Notes: a model not told the origin generated them from the letters alone. A stretch of DNA of 64,000 nucleotides from Burkholderia sp. BCC0322 (GCF_902833045.1 NZ_CADFDU010000009.1:62001-126000); one strand, 5' to 3'. Positions 17,053 to 26,173 are shown, counted from the stretch's first letter. Numbers and translations: made by a program.

Positions 17053-17784
17053 TTATGCATGCTTTCCGGACAACAACGCGAGAAACTCTCGGCGAAGCGA
17101 TGGGTCCGCGAGAAATTTCCCGCGCATCACGCTGTTGGTCATTTTTGCCTGGTCGTCCTTGGTGCCGCGCCAATGCATGCAGAAGTGCTCGGCCTCGAGC
17201 ACGACGGCGAGCCCATCGGGCGAGATGCGCGATTCGAGGAGGTCGGCAATCTGCTTGACCGCTTCTTCCTGGATCTGCGGGCGCGTCATGACCCAGTTCA
17301 CCAGCCTTCCGTACTTCGACAGGCCGATCAGGTTCGACGTGGCGCTGGGCAGCACGCCGATCCAGATGCGGCCCATGATCGGGCAAAGATGATGCGAGCA
17401 GGCGCTGCGCACGCGCAGCGGCCCGACGATCAGCAACTCGTCCAGCCGCTCGACGTTCGGGAATTCGGTGACGGACGGCGCCGCGTCGTAGCGGCCCGCG
17501 AACACTTCCCGGATGAACATCTTCGCGACGCGCCGTGCGGTTTCCCGGGTGTTGTGGTCGTTGTCGACATCGATCACGAGCGAGCGCAGCACGGCTTCCA
17601 TTCCCTGCGCAACTTCGTTCTGCAACGCATCCAGTTCGCCGTCGCGCAGGTGCGCGGCGATGTTGTCGTTTGCATGGAAGCGCGCGCCCGCGTTCTCGAG
17701 CCGACGACGAATGATGTGCGACAGAGGAATGCCCTCGTCGATCGCGGTCAAGGTGTGCTCGGGAGCGTCGATCAGATTTCCCAT
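17053..17784 (-). CDS. folE: GTP cyclohydrolase I
   Basis: A 243-residue enzyme that converts GTP to dihydroneopterin triphosphate, the first step of tetrahydrofolate synthesis. The zinc and catalytic motif CSHHLCPIMGRIWIGVLP (Cys129, His132) and the third ligand cysteine in EHFCMHWRG are present, as is the GLSKYGRLVNW signature. It is one of several folE-type genes one expects in Burkholderia. Its place between a LitR-like gene and an ECF sigma, near two photolyases, suggests a supply of folate antenna for class I photolyase during light stress. The gap to the upstream LitR-like reading frame is about 40 nt. Confidence 0.93.
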   Translation of the reverse strand: MGNLIDAPEHTLTAIDEGIPLSHIIRRRLENAGARFHANDNIAAHLRDGELDALQNEVAQGMEAVLRSLVIDVDNDHNTRETARRVAKMFIREVFAGRYDAAPSVTEFPNVERLDELLIVGPLRVRSACSHHLCPIMGRIWIGVLPSATSNLIGLSKYGRLVNWVMTRPQIQEEAVKQIADLLESRISPDGLAVVLEAEHFCMHWRGTKDDQAKMTNSVMRGKFLADPSLRREFLALLSGKHA

Positions 17785-17823
17785 TTCGGTTCGTTTCTCG
17801 AGGTTAGGGGGTGAGGCGATGGA

Positions 17824-18705
17824 TCACGACTGAGGCGATGCGATGCGTTGCCTGTGTTCCTTGGCTAGGAGTCGGGCGAACGCCGCCGCGATTTCGACGG
17901 CGCGTCGATCGGGTGACGTTCACCTGCGCGCGCGCGGGCGTGCGTGGCGGCCCGGCAGCGTCGCAGGAGACCCGGCCCTGATCGCGCACGACGGACCCGT
18001 CGGCGTTGCCGGAGCCCAGCCGCCGACGTCCCGGCGGAACCGCAATATCGGGTCGTTCGCCGTCGGCTTCGCTGCGAGCGTGACGGCGGCCGATTGTTGC
18101 AACTTGGCCAGGACGAATGCCTGGTCGATGCGGCCGCCGACCGAGCGAAACAGGTGGAACCCGGCAAGGCGAACCAGCGAGAGGGCCTGCACGCTGCCGT
18201 ACTCGTAGATGAGCGCGGCCGCGCGGACACGGCGCGCCAGTGCCAGCGACACGAACTGAATCGCCAGGTCCATCTGCAGCGACGTGACCTCGGCGATCAG
18301 CGCGTCGACCGCCGGGCCTGGCTGCCGCAGCGCCCGCGACACCGATTCGACGCGCTCGCTGACGTGCAGGCCGGCGCGTTCGATCGTTTCGTCGGATGCG
18401 GTCAGGCCGCCCGTGACGAGCAACGTCGGACACGGGCGAGCCGCGACGGTGTTCGATCGCCATTCGTGCAGTGCGCCGTTCAGGGCGGCGCTTGCACACC
18501 GGTCGGTCACCTGCGGCGAACGATGCGGGCAGCGTTGACCGCGCTGCTGCGCGGCGACCCGCAAGCGCGACGCAATCGGCCGGTCGGGCGCCGCACCGGC
18601 GTGGTGTGACGGGCTGCGCGCCGGGGCGACGGACACGCGCGCCATCAATGAAGCCGGACACGCCGGAAACCGGCGCGGCTTGATGTCGTGATTGCGTGTT
18701 GGCAC
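17824..18705 (-). pseudogene. Degenerate LitR-like paralogue lacking the MerR HTH
   Basis: From a GTG at 18705 (GGGAGG just upstream) one frame stays open to 17920. Its middle part matches the effector domain of the window's litR: TLLVTGGLTASDETIERAGL, then DALIAEVTSLQMDLAIQFVSL, AALIYEYGSVQALSLVRLAG and HLFRSVGGRIDQAFVLAKLQ. The first 90 residues show no helix-turn-helix. At the 3' end the family C-terminus reappears in another frame (AVEIAAAFARLLAKEHRQR, ending at 17824), so at least one frameshift and a deletion removed the Cys-rich part. It may still be expressed as a DNA-binding-free effector domain, because its promoter element is intact. Calling it a pseudogene is my judgement. Confidence 0.62.
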
Positions 18706-19308
18706 GGGGCCTCCCTCGGTCGATTCATGCGTCACAGCTGGATTGTATGCAAATTTTCCGGAAAGTGAAGCGGAAAAGTGATTCATGGAATAATTTGTAC
18801 CGGAAGTTTGTGCGTCAAGTGTCGCGACGGCACCGGAAAATCGCGTTTCCAGCACGTGAGTGCTCATTCCTGCAAAGGGGTTGCGTGTTTTGAATGCATA
18901 TGAAACGACTTTTGAGGTCAATGGGCTGGCGGCCAAGCTATGTCAAGGTGGGCCGGGAAGTGCGCCGGAAGAAGCGCGATTTCGATGCATGTATCGAGCG
19001 TGTCGCACATTTGCGTGTCGATGTGGCGGAATCCGGCCCGTGGCCGTTCGCGCCAGCGAACATGACCGGGCTTTCACGCCAGCGTCGTGACGCTGAGACG
19101 GGGTGGAGTGAACCGCCTGGAGGCAACCGGGCATGCTGCGATCCAGACGGCCGCGGGGAAGGGGGAGGGCCGCCCTGACGAGCGCGCCTGCGCGCACCGG
19201 TGCCGATCGATCCCGGTGAACCGAAACAGGGGCGAGCATGCCGTCCCGGCCCGATCGAAGCGCTATCCGGGCCCGCGCGCTGCTCGCGACCGGCTCATCG
19301 ATGCGAAG
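18706..19308. other. Gene-poor stretch upstream of the LitR-like gene
   Basis: Apart from promoter element B at its left end I find nothing convincing in these 603 nt. A 94-codon plus-strand frame (18894-19178) has no ribosome-binding site and no family match. The sequence left of about 18900 is AT-richer than its surroundings. Confidence 0.45.
18740..18785 (-). promoter_or_regulatory. Conserved 46-bp litR promoter element (copy B)
   Basis: Gap-free match to 13634-13679 (35 of 46 identical). It has TACAAT (18747-18742), a 17-nt spacer, a poor -35 (CTTCAC), and the TGAA-N12-TTCA inverted repeat at 18766-18785 (18 of 20 bp identical to copy A). The predicted leader is again about 30 nt to the GTG at 18705. 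It would drive the LitR-like gene, folE and the orphan sigma. Confidence 0.65.
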
Positions 19309-19479
19309 TCAACGACGTGCAGCGTTTGCCTTCATGCGGGAGGGCTGCCGCCGATTCCGACGGCAACGCGCCGAGCAATATCGGACTTCGTCCCAAGCGG
19401 CCTTCCATTTCTTTCTCCAGCTGAAAGGCAAGCCGCAGGTCTCGCAGGTCTTCTCAGGCAAGTGCATCTTGTTGGCCAT
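19309..19479 (-). CDS. Small DUF2256 cysteine-cluster protein
   Basis: A 56-residue protein read on the minus strand, ATG at 19479 and TGA at 19311-19309. It has the complete DUF2256 pattern: [16 protein letters not shown], then [13 protein letters not shown], giving four cysteines as C-x2-C and C-x3-C, probably a zinc-ribbon-like site. A second Met at residue 5 is an alternative start. The family is known as a short companion of cryptochrome/photolyase and light-cluster genes, function unknown. It is the last gene of the amine oxidase-DUF1365-CFA-chalcone-isomerase-like unit, 99 nt after the previous stop. Confidence 0.85.
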   Translation of the reverse strand: MANKMHLPEKTCETCGLPFSWRKKWKAAWDEVRYCSARCRRNRRQPSRMKANAARR

Positions 19480-19578
19480 CGCGTATCACGCGTCGAGAAG
19501 GATCGCTGGCGAACGGTCCGGTCGAACGGCGCTGCCGGCCTCGATACATTGGACCAGTCGCCATCGCTCGCCGTCGAA

Positions 19579-20106
19579 TCAGCGCGCGTCGTCGCCCAGC
19601 AACTGGCGGCGCAGCGATTTTGCCCGCGTGCGCGGGTCGAGCCAGATCGCGAAGAATGCGCGCGCGAACGCCGGGTCGGTCACGTCGGCCGTGAGGCGGC
19701 CGTTGGTGTAGAAGCGTGCGCCGCGCTCGGGGAAATACACGCCGCAAAGCACGTCGCCGCGCGAGACGTCGGTGAACGCCCGTTCGATATCGCGGCGCCA
19801 TGCATCGAGCGTCGCAGCCGGCAACGGCGCGGGGGCGAGGCGCTCGATCTCGTCCATGCCCGTCGCGACGAGCCGCTCGCCTTTCACGTCGTGACGGTAG
19901 GCCAGCGACAACGCAAACGGCGTGTCGAACGCGCCGGGGGGCCGGGGCGCCCACAGCTGGGCGTCGTACAGGCAGATGCCCAGGATGCAGAATCGGCCGG
20001 ATCCGATCAGTCGCGCCGATCCGATATCGTCGACGCAGCTCGCGCCGGCGAACAGCGGCGCAGCCAGCGCCGCGGCCGCGGCGAGCATCGCAAGCCGGCG
20101 CCTCAT
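19579..20106 (-). CDS. Secreted chalcone-isomerase-like protein
   Basis: A 175-residue exported protein with signal peptide (LAMLAAAAALAAPLFAGAS) and a chalcone-isomerase-like fold. Family blocks are LIGSGRFCILGICLYDAQLW, FALSLAYRHDVKGERL, and GDVLCGVYFPERGARFYTNG. Bacterial members are periplasmic and thought to bind fatty acids rather than isomerise flavonoids. The start is 1 nt after the stop of the CFA synthase gene, so translation is coupled. In this operon it may carry or sense modified fatty acids; that is inferred from context. Confidence 0.85.
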   Translation of the reverse strand: MRRRLAMLAAAAALAAPLFAGASCVDDIGSARLIGSGRFCILGICLYDAQLWAPRPPGAFDTPFALSLAYRHDVKGERLVATGMDEIERLAPAPLPAATLDAWRRDIERAFTDVSRGDVLCGVYFPERGARFYTNGRLTADVTDPAFARAFFAIWLDPRTRAKSLRRQLLGDDAR

Positions 20107-20107
20107 G

Positions 20108-21325
20108 TCAGCCGCCCGACGACACGATGAAATGCATCACGTCGGTCCGCCGCTCGGCGAATCCCGCTTCGCAATAGGCGAGATAGAGGCGCCAGGTGCG
20201 AATGAACGTCTCGTCGAACCGTTGCGCGCGCACCGAGTCGATGCGTGCCTCGAACGTGGCCCGCCACGTGCGCAGCGTGCGCGCGTAGTCGTCGCCAAAC
20301 GCGAGCACCGGTTCGGCGGCCAGGCCGGCCCGCCGCGCGGCATCGACGAAGCGCTCCGGGCTCGGCAGCATCCCGCCGGGAAAGATGAACTCGCGAATGA
20401 AGTCGCTTGACGTGCGGTACGCGTCGAACAGCGACTCGATGATCGTGATCGATTGAACCAGCGCGCGAGCCCCGGGCTTCAGGCGCTGCCTGAGCGTGTC
20501 GAAGTACACCGGCCAGTATGTTTCGCCCACGGCCTCGAACATCTCGATCGACACGATCGCGTCGTATTGGCCGTCGACGTCGCGATAGTCGCGCAATTCG
20601 AGCGTGACGCGATCGGACAGCCCGTCGCGCGCAACGCGCTCGCGAGCCAGCGCGTATTGCGCCTGCGAGAGGGTGACGCCATGCACGCGGATGCCTTGCC
20701 GTGCGGCATGCAACGCGAACCCGCCCCAGCCGCAGCCGATCTCGAGCACGCGCATGCCGGCGCGCAGGCCGAGCGAATCGACGATGCGCTGATACTTTGC
20801 CGTTTGCGCGTCGGCGAGCGAACGCTGCGCGTCGCCGTCGAAGCATGCGCTCGAATACGTCCACGTGTCGTCGAGCCACAACCCGTAAAAGTCGTTGCCG
20901 AGATCGTAGTGCGCGTGGATGTTGCGGCGGCTGCCGGCCCGCGTATTCATCCTCAGCCGGTGACGCAGCGCGTACCAGACGCGTGCCAGGCGGCCGCCGG
21001 TAACCGTCTTCGCGATCACCGGCTGGTTGCGGATCGCGAGGCGCAGCAGCGCGACGAGCTCGGGCGTGTCGATCCAGCCGGCGCGATACGCTTCCGCGAA
21101 GCCGATGTCGCCCGCGCGCAGGATCGCACGGCACGCCCGCCAGTCGCGGACCTGCAGCGTCGCGGCCGGCTGGCAGTGCGGATCGCCGAACACATGCTGC
21201 GCGCCTTCGGGCGTCACGAGCGTCAGGTGACCGTCGTGGATTTGCCGTAGCAACGCGATGAACCACCGGGCCGAGAGCGGCATCGCCGGTTGCGATGCGG
21301 GAGACAGCAGGCGCAGCAAGGTCAT
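20108..21325 (-). CDS. Cyclopropane-fatty-acyl-phospholipid synthase (CFA synthase 1)
   Basis: A 405-residue SAM-dependent methyltransferase acting on unsaturated acyl chains of membrane phospholipids. NIHAHYDLGNDFYGLWLDDT, the SAM site MRVLEIGCGWGGFALHAA, SIEMFEAVGETYWPVYF and FIREFIFPGGMLPSPERF are the diagnostic CFA synthase blocks. The N-terminal 100 residues form the lipid-binding part. The ATG at 21325 overlaps the DUF1365 stop by 4 nt. With the second CFA-type enzyme nearby it suggests either distinct substrates or successive steps. Confidence 0.92.
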   Translation of the reverse strand: MTLLRLLSPASQPAMPLSARWFIALLRQIHDGHLTLVTPEGAQHVFGDPHCQPAATLQVRDWRACRAILRAGDIGFAEAYRAGWIDTPELVALLRLAIRNQPVIAKTVTGGRLARVWYALRHRLRMNTRAGSRRNIHAHYDLGNDFYGLWLDDTWTYSSACFDGDAQRSLADAQTAKYQRIVDSLGLRAGMRVLEIGCGWGGFALHAARQGIRVHGVTLSQAQYALARERVARDGLSDRVTLELRDYRDVDGQYDAIVSIEMFEAVGETYWPVYFDTLRQRLKPGARALVQSITIIESLFDAYRTSSDFIREFIFPGGMLPSPERFVDAARRAGLAAEPVLAFGDDYARTLRTWRATFEARIDSVRAQRFDETFIRTWRLYLAYCEAGFAERRTDVMHFIVSSGG

Positions 21326-22176
21326 GGACGAGCCTCGTGATCGGACATCGCCGAGCGGCCGCGTGGCGACGCGCCCGGCGAACGGGACAATGGCGAATCG
21401 GCAGCGGCAGCTCGGCCGGGGGGCGTCTTGCCGTGGAACGGCACGCGCGCGAGCCACAGCCGCAGCGCTTGCCAATGAATGCGAATGACGACGTTGACCG
21501 CGTTCAGCGGCTGCCGGGCCAGCGCGCGCCACGCGCGTGCCGCTGTCAGCGGCGCGGACCGCATGCCGATGGCCGTGCGCAGCAGCAGGCCTTCGTCGTC
21601 GCGATAGTCGATCGCCACGCTCAGATGATCGCCGCGCTGACGCACGCGAAACGCGTATTCCCCGACGATGTCGCAAAACGGCGAGATATGAAACGTCTTG
21701 CGGCAGACGAGCACGGTGTCGGCGTCGATCGGCGCATGGCGCATCGCGCTCAGCAGGTAGCCGTGGTGCGCACCGAACGTGTTGCGCACCTCGGCGTACA
21801 GCGCGCGCAGCCGGCCCGCGCGGTCGTAGCAGTACCAGAAGCTCACCGGGTTGAACGCGTAGCCGAAGATGCGCGGGATCGTTTGCAGCCAGATCGGGCC
21901 GTCGGCGGGAATGCCGGCGTGCGCGAGGACATCGCGCATCCACGGGCCGAGCGCGCGGCCGTCGCGCGGGCCGTAGTCGCGGCAAGCGAGCGCGAGCGGG
22001 GCCCGGCGATCGATGCCGAACCAGCCGGCGTCGATCTCGTCCAGCCGCTCGACGTCGCAGCACACCTGGAATAGCGGGTACGCGAACGCATGGCGCACCG
22101 GCCGCAGCCGTTCGTGCATCACGGTGCCGACGAGCAGCCGGGCGGCCGTGCCGTCGCGGGCGAAGGGCGCGTTCAT
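21322..22176 (-). CDS. DUF1365 family protein
   Basis: A 284-residue soluble protein of DUF1365. Family motifs are LLVGTVMHERLRPVRHAFAYP at the start, IPRIFGYAFNPVSFWYCYD, and KTFHISPFCDIVGEYAFRVR. Its activity is unknown; it nearly always sits between the FAD amine oxidase and the CFA synthase. Both junctions here overlap by 4 nt (ATGA type), so the three products are probably made in equal amounts and may form a complex. The C-terminal 30 residues are Pro/Ser/Arg-rich and probably disordered. Confidence 0.9.
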   Translation of the reverse strand: MNAPFARDGTAARLLVGTVMHERLRPVRHAFAYPLFQVCCDVERLDEIDAGWFGIDRRAPLALACRDYGPRDGRALGPWMRDVLAHAGIPADGPIWLQTIPRIFGYAFNPVSFWYCYDRAGRLRALYAEVRNTFGAHHGYLLSAMRHAPIDADTVLVCRKTFHISPFCDIVGEYAFRVRQRGDHLSVAIDYRDDEGLLLRTAIGMRSAPLTAARAWRALARQPLNAVNVVIRIHWQALRLWLARVPFHGKTPPGRAAAADSPLSRSPGASPRGRSAMSDHEARP

Positions 22177-23477
22177 GGGCGAGCCCAGGCCGGCGCGACG
22201 CCGAAGCTGCTGGCGACGCGCAACGCCGATTTCAGTCCATCCTCATGGAACCCGTAGCCCGTCCACGCGCCCGCAAACCACGTATTGCGCCGCCCTTGCA
22301 GCATCGGCAGGCGATGCTGCGCATCCACGGCCGCGAGGTCGAGCAGCGGGTGCTCGTAATCGTAGCGGCCGAGCTGGGTGTCGGGCGCGGGCGCGTCGAC
22401 CGGATTCAACGTGACGACGACCGGCGAGCGGAACGGCAGCGGCTGCAACTGGTTGAGCAGGTAGCTCACGCACACGGGCGATTCGCCGCCGTTGCGCCTC
22501 GGCCGCCCGCCCAGGTAGTTCCACGCCGACCACACGCGCCGCCGACGCGGCAGCAACGCCGTATCGGTATGAAGCACCGCGACGTTGTGCTGGTAGCGCA
22601 CGGCGCCGAGCACGTCGCGCTCGGCGTTGCTGGCATCCGCGAGCAGCCGCAGGCTGGTCGGCGCATGGCACGCGAGCACGACCGCGTCGAAGCGCTCTTG
22701 ACCGGCCGTGTCGGTCGCCACCGTCACGCCCGCGTCGTCGCGCCGTATCGCGCGGACCGGCGTATTCACGCGCACGTCGTCGAGCGTCGCGGCGATGCGC
22801 TCGACGTACTGCCGCGCGCCGCCCGCGACGGTGCGCCAGGTCGGCCGGTTGTTGACCTGCAACAACGCGTGATTCAGGCAGAAGCGCAGGAACGTCGCCG
22901 CCGGAAACCGCAGGATGTCGTTGGCCGCGCTCGACCAGATCGCGGCCGCCATCGGCAGCAGGTAGTGATGCTGGAACGATGCGCCGTAGCCGCCGGCCGT
23001 GAGCAGTTCCCCGACCGAAAGACGCTCCCGGCTCGCCGATTCGAGGTGATCTTGCGCGGACGCGTTGAAGCGCAGGATGTCGCGCAACATCCCGAGGAAG
23101 GTCGGCGAGAACAGGTTGCGGCGTTGCGCGAACACTGTGTTCAGGTTGCTGCCGGCCCATTCGAGCCGGCCGCCGTCGACCGACACCGAAAACGACATGT
23201 CGGTCGAATGGGCGGCCACGCCCAGTTCGTCGAACAATGCGATCAGGTTCGGATAGGTCCGGTCGTTGAACACGAGGAAGCCCGTGTCGACGGGGTGGCG
23301 TGCGCCGTCGAGCTCGACGTCGACCGTGTGCGTGTGGCCGCCGAGATAGTCGGCGGCCTCGAACAGCGTCACGCGGTGACGGCGGGCCAGCAAGTACGCA
23401 CTGGCCAGGCCCGCGATGCCGGCGCCGACGACGGCGATCCGCCGGCCGGGCAGCGACATGGAAAGTTCCGGGTGCAT
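22173..23477 (-). CDS. FAD-dependent amine oxidase-family oxidoreductase, light/singlet-oxygen cluster type
   Basis: A 434-residue flavoprotein. The dinucleotide site IAVVGAGIAGLASAYLLARR is at residues about 13-33, with the family signature GHTHTVD and VDTGFLVFNDRTYPNL after it. The C-terminal FAD motif is NTWFAGAWTGYGFHEDGLKSA. This subfamily is always next to DUF1365 and CFA synthase genes. In Rhodobacter a related flavoprotein acts as a fatty-acid desaturase in furan fatty acid synthesis, so the substrate here may be an acyl chain rather than an amine. It is the first gene of its unit, about 50 nt behind an ECF-type promoter. Confidence 0.88.
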   Translation of the reverse strand: MHPELSMSLPGRRIAVVGAGIAGLASAYLLARRHRVTLFEAADYLGGHTHTVDVELDGARHPVDTGFLVFNDRTYPNLIALFDELGVAAHSTDMSFSVSVDGGRLEWAGSNLNTVFAQRRNLFSPTFLGMLRDILRFNASAQDHLESASRERLSVGELLTAGGYGASFQHHYLLPMAAAIWSSAANDILRFPAATFLRFCLNHALLQVNNRPTWRTVAGGARQYVERIAATLDDVRVNTPVRAIRRDDAGVTVATDTAGQERFDAVVLACHAPTSLRLLADASNAERDVLGAVRYQHNVAVLHTDTALLPRRRRVWSAWNYLGGRPRRNGGESPVCVSYLLNQLQPLPFRSPVVVTLNPVDAPAPDTQLGRYDYEHPLLDLAAVDAQHRLPMLQGRRNTWFAGAWTGYGFHEDGLKSALRVASSFGVAPAWARP

Positions 23478-23530
23478 CGCGAAGGGTCTCCGTCAATCAC
23501 AAGAGCAGGTTCGGGAATCACATGTGCTCA

Positions 23531-23559
23531 TATACGACGCACCGCGCGCGGCGGATGCA
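23531..23559 (-). promoter_or_regulatory. ECF-type promoter site, amine oxidase-DUF1365-CFA operon
   Basis: Minus-strand TGCATCCG (23559-23552) and CGTATA (23536-23531) with 16-nt spacing. The ATG at 23477 follows after about 50 nt of leader. It lies in the 92-nt gap after the lipocalin gene, so this operon can be transcribed independently of the upstream one. Confidence 0.78.
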
Positions 23560-23569
23560 GGTGCGGCCG

Positions 23570-24190
23570 TCATTCGCGATCGCCGGGCGACGCGAAGCCC
23601 GGCTTGCCGATCTGGTCCGGTGTTTGCGGCACCCGCCTGAAGCGCGACGTGTCGTAACCCATCGCATCGAGCCGGGCGAGCAGCGAGCGATAGGTGGCCT
23701 CGTCCATCGTCGGCTCGCGCGAGAAGATCCAGCCGAGCGTCTTGCCCGGGTAGCCGAGGATCGTGTACCGGTAGTCGGGGTCGACGTAGAGCGTCAGTTG
23801 CGTGACATACACCGGCCAGAACAGCCGCACGCGCCATTCGCCCCCGCCGCTGCCGGGCTTGACGGAGTCGACGAACCGATAGTGCTGCTCGGGCTGGTCG
23901 AAGCCGCCCTTGCGGCCGGCGAAGGCGTCGTCGATCCGGCCGTCGTCGCGCAGGCGCCATTCGGCCCGGCTGCCGACGAAGTTGCGTTCCGCGAAATACG
24001 GGATATTGGCGATCACGTACCAGCGGCCCATGTAGCGCGGCAAGTCGACGGGGACGGTCGACAGCGGAACGGCGGCGCGCGGATTCGGGTTCGGCGGGCT
24101 GCCCGAGCACCCGGCGGCCCCGATCGCGAGCGCCGTCACGACCGTGACGGCGACGCGGCGGACGACCCGGTACGGGATCGCGGCCCTCAT
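23570..24190 (-). CDS. Lipocalin family lipoprotein (Blc-like)
   Basis: A 206-residue lipoprotein. The signal ends in a lipobox-like GAAGC (Cys28). The lipocalin pattern is complete: [20 protein letters not shown] (first strand GxW), [11 protein letters not shown], and [20 protein letters not shown]. Bacterial lipocalins bind fatty acids or lysophospholipids at the outer membrane and are induced by envelope stress. The start overlaps the stop of the CFA-type methyltransferase by 4 nt. A second lipocalin gene lies at 27833-28402. Confidence 0.9.
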   Translation of the reverse strand: MRAAIPYRVVRRVAVTVVTALAIGAAGCSGSPPNPNPRAAVPLSTVPVDLPRYMGRWYVIANIPYFAERNFVGSRAEWRLRDDGRIDDAFAGRKGGFDQPEQHYRFVDSVKPGSGGGEWRVRLFWPVYVTQLTLYVDPDYRYTILGYPGKTLGWIFSREPTMDEATYRSLLARLDAMGYDTSRFRRVPQTPDQIGKPGFASPGDRE

Positions 24191-25287
24191 GCGAGACCCC
24201 GGCGCTTGTCGAACAGATAGTGGGCGACGCCCCATTCCTGCCCGTCGGCATGGCCGAACAGCTCGGCGACCGCCATGTAGAACATCCGCCAGCGCTGGAA
24301 CCAGATGCGGGCGTCGGCGCCGTAGACCGTCTCGAAGATCGGCATGATCCGGTGACGCGCCGCGTCGAGCGACGCGAGCCACTGATTGGCCGTGCGGGCG
24401 TAGTGAGTGCCGTCGAGCCACCATTGGCGGGTGACGCGCAGGTCGTCCTGGAACCGCAGCAGCAGGTCGGCCGACGGCATCGTCCCGCCCGTGAAGAAAT
24501 GGCGCGACATCCAGTCGGTGTCGTCGCGCACCGCGAAGTGATAGGCGAGCAGCTTGTGCGCGAAGATGTGCACGAAGAGCTTGCCGTCGTCGTGCATCCA
24601 GCGCGCGATTTTCGCGAGCAGTTGCCCGTAGTTCTTCATGTGCTCGAACATCTCGATCGAGAGCACGCGGTCGAAACCGGCGTCCGCGGGATCGAAGTCG
24701 AACTCCACCACGTTGCCGGTCACGATGCGCAGGTTCGTCAGCCCGCGCTGCGCCGCGCGTTGCTCGATGAAGTGGCGTTGACCGTGCGAATTCGACAGGC
24801 CGACGATCTGCGCCGCCGGATACCGCTCGGCGAGCCAGAGCGACAGCGAACCCCAGCCGCACCCGAGGTCGAGCATGCGCTGGCCGTCCGCCAGCCTGGC
24901 GCGCTGCGCGTACAGCGCCAGCATGGCCTCCTCTGCCTGCGACAGCGTTTCGTCGCCGCGCGGGTAATAGCCGCACGAGTATTTGAGCCGCGGGCCGAGA
25001 TGGGCCTCGAAGAAGCTGCCGGGCACCTCGTAATGCTGCGTGTTCGCCGCGAGCGTCTCGATGGCGATCGGGCTCGCGCCCAGCTCGCGCACCACCGTGT
25101 CGTGGGCCGCCGCGCGCTGTTCGGCGTCATACGCGTGTTCGGCGCGCAGGCGTTGCCGCATGAGCGAGCGCATGCCGGCCCGGATCAGCCGGTCCGGCAG
25201 CCAGCCGCGCTCGCAGCAGCGAATCAGCCAGGAGTCGTTGGGTGCCGCCACCGAGGCCGGCGACGGTTGCGAGGTGGTAGCGGTCAT
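24187..25287 (-). CDS. CFA-synthase-like SAM methyltransferase (second copy)
   Basis: A 366-residue class I methyltransferase of the CFA family but divergent from the first copy. The SAM site is [40 protein letters not shown] replaces the usual CFA N-terminal block, and [19 protein letters not shown] follows. The C-terminus has [17 protein letters not shown], typical of the subgroup found in ECF/light clusters. It could methylate a diene fatty acid intermediate as UfaM does in Rhodobacter, but that is a hypothesis. Start and stop overlap both neighbours by 4 nt. Confidence 0.88.
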   Translation of the reverse strand: MTATTSQPSPASVAAPNDSWLIRCCERGWLPDRLIRAGMRSLMRQRLRAEHAYDAEQRAAAHDTVVRELGASPIAIETLAANTQHYEVPGSFFEAHLGPRLKYSCGYYPRGDETLSQAEEAMLALYAQRARLADGQRMLDLGCGWGSLSLWLAERYPAAQIVGLSNSHGQRHFIEQRAAQRGLTNLRIVTGNVVEFDFDPADAGFDRVLSIEMFEHMKNYGQLLAKIARWMHDDGKLFVHIFAHKLLAYHFAVRDDTDWMSRHFFTGGTMPSADLLLRFQDDLRVTRQWWLDGTHYARTANQWLASLDAARHRIMPIFETVYGADARIWFQRWRMFYMAVAELFGHADGQEWGVAHYLFDKRRGLA

Positions 25288-26117
25288 GATCGCGTGCTCC
25301 GGTCTTCAGGGTGATCGGATCGAGTGGGGGAAGGGCTGGGCGTCGGCCTCGGCGGCCACGGAACGATGGCGCTGGTCGTGCGCAGGTACTCGCGGTAGCC
25401 CGGCCGGGTTTGCACCAGACGCGCTTCGAGCAGCGGCAAGCCGGATACCTTGAGCAGCAGCCATGCCATCAGGAAGGGCGGTATCAGCGTCAGCCAGCCC
25501 CACGGCATGCCGATCGCCAGGGCCGTGTAGGCGAGCCAGTGCACGCACTCGAAAAAATAGTTGGGGTGCCGCGAATAGCGCCACCAGCCGGCGCGACAGA
25601 CCTGGCCGGCGTGGCCGGGATCCGCGAGAAACCGCTTGAGTTGCCGGTCGGCGGCGGTCTCTCCGGCGACGGCGGCGATCCAGATCGCGACTGCCGCCGC
25701 AATCGCGAACCGGGACGGGGCTGCCGTGCTGTATGCGGGGATGAAGAACGCGAGCGAAAGCAGCATCGAGATCAGCGCTTGCAACTGGAACAGCCAGAAC
25801 ATGTTGCGCGGCGCGGCGTCGCCCCACTGCAGGCGGAACTGTCGATAGCGCGGGTCCTCCGGCTGCCCGCGATTGCGCCGCCACAGGTGCCGCGCGAGTC
25901 GCAGCCCCCAGATGCCGCCGCCGGCGGCGACGAGCGCACGGTTCAATTCCGGGCCGGTAGCCAGCACGGCGACGAACACGGCGACGCCGCCGAGCGTCGC
26001 GGCCCAGACCGGATCGATCATCCCGGCGTTCCGGGAACGCAACTGGGCAATCCACACGGCCGTGAAGGACACGATCAGTCCGACGAAGGCGAGGAGGGCA
26101 ACGACGACGGCGGGCAT
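25284..26117 (-). CDS. DUF1295 family integral membrane protein
   Basis: A 277-residue protein with about seven hydrophobic helices, related to steroid 5-alpha-reductase/isoprenylcysteine methyltransferase-type membrane enzymes. Family motifs are [40 protein letters not shown], and [13 protein letters not shown]-like [20 protein letters not shown]. The last resembles the cofactor region of these reductases. The ATG at 26117 starts the first helix directly. The frame extends 85 codons upstream, through the promoter, with no family features. Substrate unknown; a lipid is likely from context. Confidence 0.85.
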   Translation of the reverse strand: MPAVVVALLAFVGLIVSFTAVWIAQLRSRNAGMIDPVWAATLGGVAVFVAVLATGPELNRALVAAGGGIWGLRLARHLWRRNRGQPEDPRYRQFRLQWGDAAPRNMFWLFQLQALISMLLSLAFFIPAYSTAAPSRFAIAAAVAIWIAAVAGETAADRQLKRFLADPGHAGQVCRAGWWRYSRHPNYFFECVHWLAYTALAIGMPWGWLTLIPPFLMAWLLLKVSGLPLLEARLVQTRPGYREYLRTTSAIVPWPPRPTPSPSPTRSDHPEDRSTRS

Positions 26118-26144
26118 ACGGGCTCCGGGGACGCGATATCCCCT

Positions 26145-26173
26145 TATACGGAGCCGGCGACCGACCGGATGCA
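26145..26173 (-). promoter_or_regulatory. ECF-type promoter site, DUF1295-CFA2-lipocalin operon
   Basis: Minus-strand TGCATCCG (26173-26166) and CGTATA (26150-26145), spacing 16 nt. The start codon at 26117 follows after about 20 nt. The site separates this operon from the sigma/anti-sigma pair. Confidence 0.78.

Noticed and set aside
18894-19178. Possible 94-codon plus-strand gene
   Set aside because: No ribosome-binding site, no family match, and the second half turns Pro/Gly-rich as in noncoding high-G+C sequence.
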